Below are positions 8,107 through 15,801 of a stretch of DNA of 21,733 bases, piece after piece; the stretch's first letter is position 1, and each line of letters opens with the position of its first letter. Made by a program: the position numbers and the translations under genes. The notes beneath the pieces are model-generated. The model saw only the letters and a list, made by a program, of their open reading frames with translations. It did not search any database and was not told the origin of the DNA. The stretch comes from a bacterium. Lineage in GTDB: Bacteria; Bacillota_I; Bacilli_A; RFN20; CAG-826. The stretch covers positions 1 to 21,733 of the forward strand of contig JAHZFY010000009.1 in the NCBI GenBank assembly GCA_019421105.1, written 5' to 3'.

Positions 8107-9333
8107 ATGATTATTCCTGTTCCAAATGTGTTATATAATGATTTAAATAAAGCCAAAGAAAGATTATATGAATATAATTTAAATATTAAATATATTCACA
8201 CTAATGAGTATTTACCTAATACTGTTGTTGAGTATTCTTTAAATGAAGATAATACTCTTAATTTAATCGTTAGCATGCCTCCTAAAAAAAGTTGGACTCA
8301 CGACGATAGAATCGCCTATGTGCATATGGGTGATTTTATAACCGGAGCAAAAAGCGTTAATAAAGATTTATTATCTAAAGCTAAAGTCGGGGCTACCGAT
8401 TTAGGAATCAATATAAAACTTAATAAAGATACTTATGCTCATCTTTACGGAGATACCTTTTCTGGCAACGATGTTAATCAAGGTTATTGGCATAGTAATT
8501 TCATAGCTTTAAGCAAACAACAAAATCTTGATAATGGTTTAACATTTTGTGATGTTGTGGTTGATGAACATGGAATAATTAAACCTTTTTGCCAAGGACT
8601 ACATAACCGTAACGAAATAGGGAATTTAGATATTAACAAAGGTAAGGAAGTTACAAAAATTCCTACAGGTGGCATTGTCTTAAATGACACTTTATACGTA
8701 TATTACATGTCCGTTCGTTATTGGGGTGAACATGGGGAATGGTATGTTACAAGAAACACTTTATTAAAAGCAAATATAGATGATTTAACAAATTTTATAG
8801 AAACCGATGTATCATTTTTTGAAACAGAATCTATGAATTTTGGACAAATATTCCCTTTTGAAAACGAATTTGATGATGGACGTATTTATTTTGTTTGCAC
8901 ACCAGGTGGAAGAAATGGAGCTTTGTCCATAATGAGAGTAAATAAAGAATTCATTGAAGACAAAACAAAATACGAAGTTTTAAATTGTGATAAAAATTGG
9001 GTAGAATATCCTTCCTTTATCAAAATGGGTAAGCCGCCATTTCATTTAATTGATAAAAATGTTTCAGAACCTTCTATAATGTACAATCATTACTTAAATA
9101 AATGGACTGTAACTAGCATTGAAGGTGATTCATTGTGGATGTACTTATTTGATGATTTAACAAGCAAATATAAAGATCGTATCAAACTATTAGATCATTC
9201 AAATATCCCATCGTTTTATGGATGTTTATTAAGCAAACATTGGACTAAATATAATGATCAAAAAATATATGTGCAAGTATCGCAGTGGTCACCAATATAT
9301 AACACATCGATGCTTGAAATTGTTTTAAAATAA
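8107..9333 (+). CDS. DUF4185 (GH183-like) protein without signal peptide, probably cytoplasmic
   Basis: Starting at ATG 8107, this 408-residue protein opens directly with a degenerate PASTA-like domain (IPVPNVLYNDLNKAKERL onward, to about residue 57) and continues with a DUF4185 domain (about 68-408). It has no signal peptide, lipobox or membrane helix, unlike its two upstream paralogues, so it should stay in the cytoplasm. Family motifs are kept: GATDLG (Asp98), LYGDTFSG (Asp116), TKIPTGGIV, MSVRYWG, TPGGR, SEPSIMYN and the C-terminal SPIYNT. Sequence is much more diverged than between copies 1 and 2, and the FLHPKF stretch is replaced by LLSKHW. It may trim or debranch imported oligosaccharides together with the GH172 enzyme. 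The SIS isomerase gene follows after 12 bases. Confidence 0.8.
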   Translation: MIIPVPNVLYNDLNKAKERLYEYNLNIKYIHTNEYLPNTVVEYSLNEDNTLNLIVSMPPKKSWTHDDRIAYVHMGDFITGAKSVNKDLLSKAKVGATDLGINIKLNKDTYAHLYGDTFSGNDVNQGYWHSNFIALSKQQNLDNGLTFCDVVVDEHGIIKPFCQGLHNRNEIGNLDINKGKEVTKIPTGGIVLNDTLYVYYMSVRYWGEHGEWYVTRNTLLKANIDDLTNFIETDVSFFETESMNFGQIFPFENEFDDGRIYFVCTPGGRNGALSIMRVNKEFIEDKTKYEVLNCDKNWVEYPSFIKMGKPPFHLIDKNVSEPSIMYNHYLNKWTVTSIEGDSLWMYLFDDLTSKYKDRIKLLDHSNIPSFYGCLLSKHWTKYNDQKIYVQVSQWSPIYNTSMLEIVLK

Positions 9334-9345
9334 AGGAGAAATAAA

Positions 9346-9948
9346 ATGTTTATAGATGAAATTAAAAGAGTTATTGGAGCTGAAGAAAAAGCAATTGATA
9401 CTTTAAAAGAAAATATCAATTATGATGAATTAAATGAAGTTTGCCAACTTTTAAAAAACACTAAAGGAAAAATTATTTTTCTTGCAGTAGGAAAAAGTGG
9501 CCATATTGGAAAAAAACTTGCTGCAACATTTGCATCAACTGGCACGCCATCTTTTTTTGTCCATGGTACTGAAGCTTGTCATGGTGATTTAGGAATGATT
9601 GAAAAAGACGATGCTGTCATACTTATTTCTAATAGTGGTTCTACTAAAGAAGTTACCCAAAATATCGCTCCAATTAAAAGAATAGGCGCGACAACTATCG
9701 CCTTTACAAGTAAACGTGAATCTCCTTTATCTATGGGATGTGATTATCGTATTATTTATCCTTCTCTTAATGAAGCTGATCCAAATAATTTAGCCCCATC
9801 AAATTCTTCAACAATGACTTTAGTTTTAGGAGACGCAATCGCTTTAGCGTTATCTAAAAGCTATAATTTTACAAGAAATGATTTTCATAAATTTCATCCA
9901 AATGGCGCTTTAGGAGAATCTTTAGCAAAGGAAAAAAACAATGAATAA
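9346..9948 (+). CDS. SIS-domain sugar-phosphate isomerase, D-arabinose-5-phosphate isomerase-like, no CBS domains
   Basis: This 200-residue protein is a single SIS domain. It closely follows the KdsD/GutQ pattern: VGKSGHIGKKLAATFASTGT (48-67), FFVHGTEACHGDLGMI (70-85), ISNSGSTKEV (94-103), NEADP (142-146) and FHPNGALG (183-190). By eye, Lys50, Glu102, Glu143 and His184 line up with the active-site residues proposed for E. coli KdsD. Full-length KdsD has about 328 residues with two C-terminal CBS domains; here the protein stops after the SIS domain, as in known short arabinose-5-phosphate isomerases. The reaction would be D-arabinose 5-phosphate to D-ribulose 5-phosphate. No KDO synthesis gene is nearby, so a catabolic role with the next gene, a sugar kinase overlapping by 8 bases, is more likely. 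An AAAGGAGAA site precedes the start. Confidence 0.85.
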   Translation: MFIDEIKRVIGAEEKAIDTLKENINYDELNEVCQLLKNTKGKIIFLAVGKSGHIGKKLAATFASTGTPSFFVHGTEACHGDLGMIEKDDAVILISNSGSTKEVTQNIAPIKRIGATTIAFTSKRESPLSMGCDYRIIYPSLNEADPNNLAPSNSSTMTLVLGDAIALALSKSYNFTRNDFHKFHPNGALGESLAKEKNNE

Positions 9949-10885
9949 GATATTTGTTTTAGGGTCGTTCATGACTGATTTGGTTGCGACGATGGATGTA
10001 TTTCCAAAACAAGGAGAAACATTATCTGGAAATACCTTTCATATATATCTTGGTGGCAAAGGCGCAAATCAATATTACTCTTTAGTTAGATTAGGTTCCG
10101 ATGCAATTATATCTGGAAAATTAGGAGATGATTCTTTTGGCAAGAATTTTTTAGATTTTTTTGATCAAAATAATTTGGATTCATCGCTTATTTATAAATC
10201 TTTAGATACAAGCAGTGGTGTTGGACACATTCAAATTAATAAAAATGGTGACAATCGCATCGTTGTTATTTTAGGATCTAATCTTAAATATGATATGAAA
10301 GATTTGGAAAATTCTAAAAAAGAAATGTTAAAGTGTAAATATTTATTGTGTCAAATGGAAATGGATTTAGATATGACATTTGAAGCCATTAAATTTGCAA
10401 AGAATAATGGGTTGATAACGATGTTAAATCCAGCACCTGCTAATAAAATTAAGGAAGATTATTACCAATACATTGATTATTTAACCCCAAATGAACACGA
10501 ACTTTCAATTTTAACATCTATGCCTACTTCAACTATTGATGAAATAAAATTAGCTGCTAAAGCCTTATTAGATAAGGGTATAAAACATATCGTAGTGACT
10601 ATTGGCAAAAAAGGGTGTTTATTTGTAGATAATAATCATGAAATTTTAGTAGGTTCATATAATGTAGATGCTATTGATACTGTAGCGGCAGGTGATTCAT
10701 TTAATGCCGCTTTAATAACAGGTTTAGCAAGAGAATATGATTTAATTACCACCTTAAAATATGCAAATGCAATGGGTGGATTAACTACAACAATAAAAGG
10801 TGCATTCCCTTCCTTACATACGCATGATGAAGTTAGGCAATTAATGAAAGAACAAGACGTTGATGTTATTATTTATAAGGAGTGA
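9941..10885 (+). CDS. Ribokinase-like PfkB sugar kinase, candidate D-arabinose kinase
   Basis: This 314-residue cytoplasmic kinase belongs to the PfkB/ribokinase family. The N-terminal substrate motif GGKGANQ is at 38-44, close to the form in ribokinases, and the C-terminal signature DTVAAGDSFNA contains the catalytic base Asp252. VVTIGKKGCLFVD matches the ribokinase strand before the nucleotide site. Length is typical. Family members phosphorylate ribose, fructose and related sugars at the terminal hydroxyl. With an arabinose-5-phosphate isomerase gene overlapping it by 8 bases upstream, the likely substrate is D-arabinose, giving D-arabinose 5-phosphate; ribokinases are known to accept it weakly. 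Ribose or fructose kinase activity is the main alternative. Its ribosome site AAAGGA lies inside the end of the isomerase gene. Confidence 0.85.
   Translation: MNKIFVLGSFMTDLVATMDVFPKQGETLSGNTFHIYLGGKGANQYYSLVRLGSDAIISGKLGDDSFGKNFLDFFDQNNLDSSLIYKSLDTSSGVGHIQINKNGDNRIVVILGSNLKYDMKDLENSKKEMLKCKYLLCQMEMDLDMTFEAIKFAKNNGLITMLNPAPANKIKEDYYQYIDYLTPNEHELSILTSMPTSTIDEIKLAAKALLDKGIKHIVVTIGKKGCLFVDNNHEILVGSYNVDAIDTVAAGDSFNAALITGLAREYDLITTLKYANAMGGLTTTIKGAFPSLHTHDEVRQLMKEQDVDVIIYKE
10877..10884 (+). promoter_or_regulatory. Ribosome binding site that sets the start of the ABC ATPase gene
   Basis: AAGGAGTG at 10877-10884 overlaps the stop of the kinase gene. A GTG at 10882 in the same frame lies within this site and cannot be served by it, while ATG 10891 is at a normal distance. 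The ATPase therefore starts at 10891, three codons inside the longest open frame. Confidence 0.75.
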
Positions 10886-10890
10886 TTATT

Positions 10891-12201
10891 ATGAAAAAAC
10901 ATATTACTTTTGAAGAACCAAAGGCTCCAAATAATTCTTATGTTATTTTAAATAAAGCTAATAAAATATACCCGAATGGAGTTCATGCTGTTCATGATTT
11001 TAGTCTTGATATTGAACAAAATGAGTTCATTGTTTTAGTTGGTCCATCTGGATGTGGCAAATCTACCACTTTAAGAATGGTGACTGGCTTAGAAGAAATT
11101 ACAAATGGAGAATTGTTCATAGATGGAGTTTATTCAAATGAATTAGCCCCAAAAGATAGAAATATCGCTCTCGTATTTCAATCTTATGCTTTATATCCTC
11201 ATATGAGCGTTTATGAAAATATGGCCTTTGGTCTTAAAATGAGAAAAGTAGCAAAAGATGAAATTGATAAAAGAGTGCACGAAGCTGCTCAAATTCTTGA
11301 GATTGAGGATTTACTTACCAGAAAGCCAGCTCAACTATCAGGTGGTCAAAGACAACGTGTTGCTTTAGGAAGGGCGATTGTCCGCGATGCAAAAGTGTTT
11401 CTTATGGATGAACCATTATCAAACCTTGATGCTAAATTACGTGTGCAAATGAGAACAGAAATTGTTAAATTGCATAAGCGAATTGGCGCAACTACAATTT
11501 ATGTTACCCACGATCAAACTGAAGCCATGACTATGGCGGATAGAATTGTGGTAATGAAAGATGGTTATATTCAACAAATCGGTACACCACAAGAAATATT
11601 CCATCATCCTACAAATACATTCGTAGCAAGATTTATTGGTTCTCCAGCTATGAATTTAATCACTGCGACATATGATAATGGAATCGTTCGTTTTGATGAT
11701 GGAAAAGAATATAAATTAAATGAAAATGATGTAGAAAAATATCGTAGATATTTAAATACTATTAATGAAAAAGAATTAACAACTAGTTTAAAAAACATGG
11801 AAGACGAACTAGAAAAATATAAAAATGATAAACGTCTAAAAAAAGACCAAATAATGCAAAGGCATGTTAAATATCTTGAAAAAGAAATTAACCATAAAAA
11901 AGAAGGTCTTGAAATATATGAACTAATAAAAGCCAATAAACCTCGTCCAATTATATTAGGTGTTAGACCTGAAGGAATTAAATTAGCAAAGAAAAACGAC
12001 GCTAATAAGTTCAAATTAAATATTACTTTCCCTGAGTTATTAGGTGAGGAATATTATCTTCATTTAGATTTTGCTGGCAAGGACTTAATCATGAAAACAT
12101 CAGTGGAAAAAGAATTGTTTATTGGTGATAGCATCGATGTAGTATTCGATGATGCTAAAATTCATCTTTTCGATCCGATTACTACTAAAAGAATTGACTA
12201 A
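10891..12201 (+). CDS. CUT1 ABC sugar importer ATPase (MsmK/UgpC family) with coiled-coil insertion
   Basis: This 436-residue cytoplasmic ATPase probably powers the importer whose other parts begin the operon. Walker A is GPSGCGKST, the signature motif is LSGGQRQRV, Walker B is VFLMDEPLSNLDA and the H-loop is THDQTEAM. The MalK-type C-terminal region is recognisable from FIGSPAMN and ILGVRPEGI. Family members usually have about 365-375 residues. The extra length is a lysine/glutamate-rich, heptad-like helical stretch (about residues 280-349) placed just before the ILGVRPEGI strand, within the regulatory domain. The reading frame is clean through it. Because MsmK-type ATPases often serve several permeases, this one may not be exclusive to this locus. 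A strong terminator follows. Confidence 0.92.
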   Translation: MKKHITFEEPKAPNNSYVILNKANKIYPNGVHAVHDFSLDIEQNEFIVLVGPSGCGKSTTLRMVTGLEEITNGELFIDGVYSNELAPKDRNIALVFQSYALYPHMSVYENMAFGLKMRKVAKDEIDKRVHEAAQILEIEDLLTRKPAQLSGGQRQRVALGRAIVRDAKVFLMDEPLSNLDAKLRVQMRTEIVKLHKRIGATTIYVTHDQTEAMTMADRIVVMKDGYIQQIGTPQEIFHHPTNTFVARFIGSPAMNLITATYDNGIVRFDDGKEYKLNENDVEKYRRYLNTINEKELTTSLKNMEDELEKYKNDKRLKKDQIMQRHVKYLEKEINHKKEGLEIYELIKANKPRPIILGVRPEGIKLAKKNDANKFKLNITFPELLGEEYYLHLDFAGKDLIMKTSVEKELFIGDSIDVVFDDAKIHLFDPITTKRID

Positions 12202-12219
12202 TATAACCTCCTTTTACAT

Positions 12220-12249
12220 AAAACATCATCCACCTTGGGTGATGTTTTT
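12220..12249 (+). terminator. Rho-independent terminator of the glycan operon
   Basis: Bases 12220-12231 (AAAACATCATCC) pair with 12237-12248 (GGGTGATGTTTT) in a twelve-pair stem with one T-G wobble and a five-base loop, ending in a run of T. It lies 19 bases after the ATPase stop and should end the long plus-strand transcript. Confidence 0.88.
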
Positions 12250-12291
12250 ATATTTAATTTTTGAGTATTAATCACCTTTTGTTAAATATTG

Positions 12292-12321
12292 TGAACATAT
12301 TTTAAATTTTATTAATATAAT
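12292..12321 (+). promoter_or_regulatory. Probable promoter of the AbiE module
   Basis: A perfect TATAAT -10 box lies at 12316-12321, with TGAACA (four of six -35 positions) at 12292-12297 and an 18-base spacer. This leaves a leader of about 75 bases. A second TATAAT at 12380-12385 with TTGTTT at 12358-12363 is possible but would put the transcript start on the ribosome site. No clear inverted repeat for AbiEi autoregulation was found. Confidence 0.5.
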
Positions 12322-12404
12322 AGAACGGAAATTATACTAATAAAAATGTTATAGGTCTTGTTTTCTCCACGAAATCCAATATAATTGTATTTAAAGGAGC
12401 AAAT

Positions 12405-12998
12405 ATGATAGTTACTACATCGATACTTAAAAAGAAGTTTGCTGATTATATCAATCCTTTAGATAAAATTAAAAGAGATGTGGATAAAGGAATTCTTTTT
12501 AGATTGACTAGAGGTGTTTATGAAACAGATAGTAAAGTTGATCCATGTTTATTAGCATCATCAATTTTATCCCCTTCCTATTTAAGCTTTGAATGGGCTT
12601 TATCTTTTTATGGTTTAATCCCAGAAAAAGTTTTTTCAATTACTTCAGCAACATTAAATAAGAAAAAGACAAAAGTTTTTGTTAATATCTTTGCAAGATA
12701 TGAATATAAAGACGTTTCAAAAGACGTTTTTTCTGAAGGGCTAACATATCTTGAAAGTGGTGAATATTCGGTTAAGATTGCAACTAAAGAAAAAGCAATA
12801 TGTGATTCTTTGAGTAAATGGAGAGTTGTTAAAAATATTAATGATTTAAAAGAATTGTTGTTTGTCGATAAAAGAATTGATGAAAATGAATTCGCCTCTT
12901 GTGATTTTAAATTAATGTCTAGATTAGCACGTTTATATAAAAAGACAAATTTAGATATGCTAATTAAACTTATAAGAAAGGAATATGATAATGAATAA
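12405..12998 (+). CDS. abiEi: AbiEi-family type IV antitoxin
   Basis: This 197-residue protein matches the AbiEi antitoxin layout. A small N-terminal winged-helix-like region (about residues 1-60) contains the family pattern of an RLTRGVYE strand, followed by a C-terminal antitoxin domain with YLSFEWALSFYGLIPE and the characteristic KIATKEKAICDSL. AbiEi proteins bind the promoter of their own operon through the N-terminal domain and neutralise the AbiEii toxin without forming a stable complex with it. The AAAGGAGC site at 12393-12400 supports the start. It overlaps the toxin gene by 8 bases. Together they give phage defence by abortive infection or stabilise the region, judged from the family. 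Confidence 0.85.
   Translation: MIVTTSILKKKFADYINPLDKIKRDVDKGILFRLTRGVYETDSKVDPCLLASSILSPSYLSFEWALSFYGLIPEKVFSITSATLNKKKTKVFVNIFARYEYKDVSKDVFSEGLTYLESGEYSVKIATKEKAICDSLSKWRVVKNINDLKELLFVDKRIDENEFASCDFKLMSRLARLYKKTNLDMLIKLIRKEYDNE
12976..12983 (+). promoter_or_regulatory. Ribosome binding site that sets the start of abiEii
   Basis: GAAAGGAA at 12976-12983 sits seven bases before ATG 12991 but only one base before the in-frame ATG at 12985. The shorter start is preferred. Confidence 0.6.
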
Positions 12999-13869
12999 TG
13001 CAATTGAGGCAATGCTAGCTAGATATAACCCTCAAAATAACAAAGAAAAAGAAAACGCTATTAAAGAAATCATTCAAGAAATAGCTTTAGCAGGATTATC
13101 TCGCGGCGGCTTTTTTGAAAAAGCAGTTTTTTATGGTGGAACATGTTTAAGAATATTCCATGGGTTAAATAGGTTTAGTGAAGATTTAGATTTTGCCTTA
13201 TTAGATAAAAATATAGATTTTAAATTGGAAGACTATTTTCCATCTTTAAAAAAAGAATTTCTTTCATATGGACTAGAAATAAATATTGAATCTAAAGCTA
13301 AGACCAGCCAAACAAACATACAAAGCGCATTTTTAAAAGGCAACACTTTAATGTTGATGATGTCTTTTTTTCCAAAAAGCGAAGATGCTAAAAGCGTGAT
13401 TTTTAATCAAAAAATAAAAATAAAATTTGAAATAGATATCGATAATCCTAGTGGTGGGACAACTGAATTTAAATATAAGATGTTGCCGGCCCCATACGAA
13501 GTACAAATATTTGATGAAGCAACATTATTTGCCGGCAAAATCCATGCGATTATATGTAGAAACTTTGATAACCATGTTAAAGGTAGAGATTTATATGATT
13601 ATTTATTTTACATTGGCAAAGGAGCCAATTTTAATTTTGAATATTTAAAGAATAAATTAATTAATACAGGTGGAAAAATTAAAGAAAATGAAACAATAAC
13701 ATTGGAATTAATTAAAAAACTTTTAAAAGAAAAATTCGAATCCATTGATTATGAATCTGCTAAAAAAGATGTGTCTAATTTTATAAATGATTTAGATAGT
13801 TTAAAATTTTGGAAAAAAGAATTATTTGTTTCTACATTGAATCAATTACATATAAAAAAATATGACTAA
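12991..13869 (+). CDS. abiEii: AbiEii-family nucleotidyltransferase toxin
   Basis: This 292-residue protein (from ATG 12991) is a DNA-polymerase-beta-like nucleotidyltransferase of the AbiEii family. Motif I is GGTCLR (49-54), followed by FSEDLDFAL with the metal-binding pair Asp65 and Asp67. Downstream, LFAGKIHAIICRN and VKGRDLYDYLFYI match the AbiEii motifs with the conserved lysine and RDxxD. These toxins transfer nucleotides to cellular RNA, reported as tRNA in related enzymes, and halt growth when the antitoxin fails, for example on phage infection. The motifs look intact, so the toxin is probably active. It overlaps the antitoxin gene by 8 bases. A weak AT-rich hairpin (13876-13908) after the stop is not a convincing terminator. 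Confidence 0.86.
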   Translation: MNNAIEAMLARYNPQNNKEKENAIKEIIQEIALAGLSRGGFFEKAVFYGGTCLRIFHGLNRFSEDLDFALLDKNIDFKLEDYFPSLKKEFLSYGLEINIESKAKTSQTNIQSAFLKGNTLMLMMSFFPKSEDAKSVIFNQKIKIKFEIDIDNPSGGTTEFKYKMLPAPYEVQIFDEATLFAGKIHAIICRNFDNHVKGRDLYDYLFYIGKGANFNFEYLKNKLINTGGKIKENETITLELIKKLLKEKFESIDYESAKKDVSNFINDLDSLKFWKKELFVSTLNQLHIKKYD

Positions 13870-13928
13870 ATACTCAAGTAAATGAAAATTATAATAGTTA
13901 TTTTACTTTAATCTCTTTATTATATATC

Positions 13929-13959
13929 TAAACAAGTATTAAATTAGGTACTATATATT
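13929..13959 (+). promoter_or_regulatory. Possible promoter of the lipoprotein-Lgt-C11 protease genes
   Basis: In the 124-base gap after abiEii, TAAACA (13929-13934) stands 19 bases before TATATT (13954-13959), or 17 bases before an overlapping TATATA. The region is very AT-rich, so chance matches are likely and the call is tentative. Confidence 0.28.
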
Positions 13960-13993
13960 GTTAGATAAATTAAGTTTATAGATTGGAGAACTT

Positions 13994-15796
13994 ATGAAAA
14001 ATAAAATTGCATTGTCATTACTCATTGGCTTAATGAGTCTTGGAACAATATCTTGTTCAAACGAAACAAATACAAGCGACTACGTTCCTAAATATAATGA
14101 ACCTACTTATACTCCTTATGAAGGGGAAGATGATTCAAAATTTAGCCCAATCATCACAGGTATCATGAATACTTTAGTTGGCAAAGTAGTGGAATCTGCA
14201 AAAGATGCTGCTTTAAAGGCTAGCCAACATAGTATCACAACAATAACAAGCAAAGCGGAAATGTGGATTCAAAATAATATTTTTGATTGTTTGGGAATTC
14301 ATATTTTTGAGCCTGAAGAAAATTATACTATTAACGATGTATATGATAGTTTAGAACAACTTAAAGAAACACTAGATGATTTAAAACAAACCGTAGATGC
14401 CATTGCTAAAACTGAAAATGATCAAAAATACACTTTGCAATTTGATTTGTTTAACAATTATTATCTAGATGCATTAACTTATGAAGTTCCTTTTAATAAT
14501 CTTGCTAAAGCCGATAGTTTATCTTCTTCATCTGCAATTGATAAACAAAATATTTATGACTCGGTGGAAAAAAGTATTAGAAAAGGTGAAAACATAACAC
14601 AAAAAACTGATCTATATGATACAACTTTAAAGTTTGGACTATCTATTTTAGGTAACGAACAACCTTCTTCTAATTTATCAAAGTATAGTATTTTTTCTTT
14701 AGTTAGACATTTAGTGGAAAGTGAAGTCCCTTTTGATGTTAAACAAAAATATTATGAAGATAATTATCTATCTTCTGTTATTGCTACTTATCAGTCAATT
14801 TATGCTTTAAATCAATTTGATTTAACATATAACATGGCAAAAAATGGAATAGAAAACATTATTGTTGCCAATAGTAATGGCCAAGTTATAGGTTTTACTT
14901 ATCAAAATGAAAACTACTATTATTGGTTAGAAGAAGAATTTAATAATCCTACTTTAAAAATACAAGAAACATATAAAAACGAATTAAGTAGTATGAAGGA
15001 TTATAAATTCCCTTCATCATCTATAATTACCAATTTCACAGATATTAGATTCTTATTTGATTATTATTCTCAACAAGAAGCTGTTAAAACCGCAATAATG
15101 GTTTCTTATAATAATTTTACAAGAAACGTGGATTCTCAATACTATAATTTAACTAGCAATTCATTAAATAGAAAATTAGCTAAAAAGGTCAACTCTATGC
15201 ACTTTGCCGATTTTCTTTTAAACGATTATTATGTTAAAGATAGCGTTGTTTATTATATCATCAAAGTGGATTTCGATAGATTTGATTTTATTGAAAAGTC
15301 TACATGGAATGCTTTTGTTAACGCTATTAAACCATATGCAGGCGATAAGACATTTTATGAATATTTGTCATTTATTGGTTTTGAAATACCAAGAGATGAT
15401 AAGGCACCTAAAGGTTATCAATGCATTCTTCCTTTAGCGGTAACTAAAGATGATAAATATGAACATTATGATCAAAATAGAAAAATGGAATGGACTCAAG
15501 GTTATGTCATATATATTGATTTAGATATGAAAATTAAAGACTATACCGAAAACTCTCTTGATAGAATCGTCATATACCATTACAAATATAGAAGTGGAAG
15601 TTGCAATGAAAAATGGCATTATGATGGAAAAAACTATCGCCTTGCTAAAAGACAAGGAGATAGATATGTTGATACTATTCCAAACACAAAGGTAAATTAT
15701 CTTGATTTAAATTTATTAAGTTGGCCGGGCTTAGTTGGAGATCATAAAGTTAAAACAGGTAAAATAAGCACAGAGAATTTATCCACTAATTATTAA
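13994..15796 (+). CDS. Large lipoprotein of unknown function with N-terminal helical region
   Basis: I do not recognise this 600-residue protein. It opens with a signal peptide ending in GTISC (Cys21), a slightly imperfect lipobox, and should be anchored to the outer face of the membrane. A Pro/Tyr-rich linker (about 30-48) leads to a long helical stretch rich in Ala, Ser and Lys (about 51-98), then a heptad-like segment (about 111-146, with DSLEQLKETLDDLKQTVDAI) that is likely a coiled coil. The remainder (150-600) is mixed, aromatic-rich sequence without a catalytic motif I can name. A TGGAG site precedes the start. The gene is followed after 5 bases by an Lgt-like gene and then by a secreted C11 protease, so it may be a substrate or partner of those proteins. 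Confidence 0.75.
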   Translation: MKNKIALSLLIGLMSLGTISCSNETNTSDYVPKYNEPTYTPYEGEDDSKFSPIITGIMNTLVGKVVESAKDAALKASQHSITTITSKAEMWIQNNIFDCLGIHIFEPEENYTINDVYDSLEQLKETLDDLKQTVDAIAKTENDQKYTLQFDLFNNYYLDALTYEVPFNNLAKADSLSSSSAIDKQNIYDSVEKSIRKGENITQKTDLYDTTLKFGLSILGNEQPSSNLSKYSIFSLVRHLVESEVPFDVKQKYYEDNYLSSVIATYQSIYALNQFDLTYNMAKNGIENIIVANSNGQVIGFTYQNENYYYWLEEEFNNPTLKIQETYKNELSSMKDYKFPSSSIITNFTDIRFLFDYYSQQEAVKTAIMVSYNNFTRNVDSQYYNLTSNSLNRKLAKKVNSMHFADFLLNDYYVKDSVVYYIIKVDFDRFDFIEKSTWNAFVNAIKPYAGDKTFYEYLSFIGFEIPRDDKAPKGYQCILPLAVTKDDKYEHYDQNRKMEWTQGYVIYIDLDMKIKDYTENSLDRIVIYHYKYRSGSCNEKWHYDGKNYRLAKRQGDRYVDTIPNTKVNYLDLNLLSWPGLVGDHKVKTGKISTENLSTNY

Positions 15797-15801
15797 TTGA
15801 T

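Noticed and set aside
11604..12014. 136-residue open frame on the minus strand inside the ABC ATPase gene
   Set aside because: It mirrors the lysine-rich helical region as a Ser/Phe-rich product, has no ribosome site and lies opposite a clear gene.
12608..13012. 134-residue minus-strand frame opposite abiEi
   Set aside because: It lies opposite well-supported AbiEi coding sequence and has no motif of its own.
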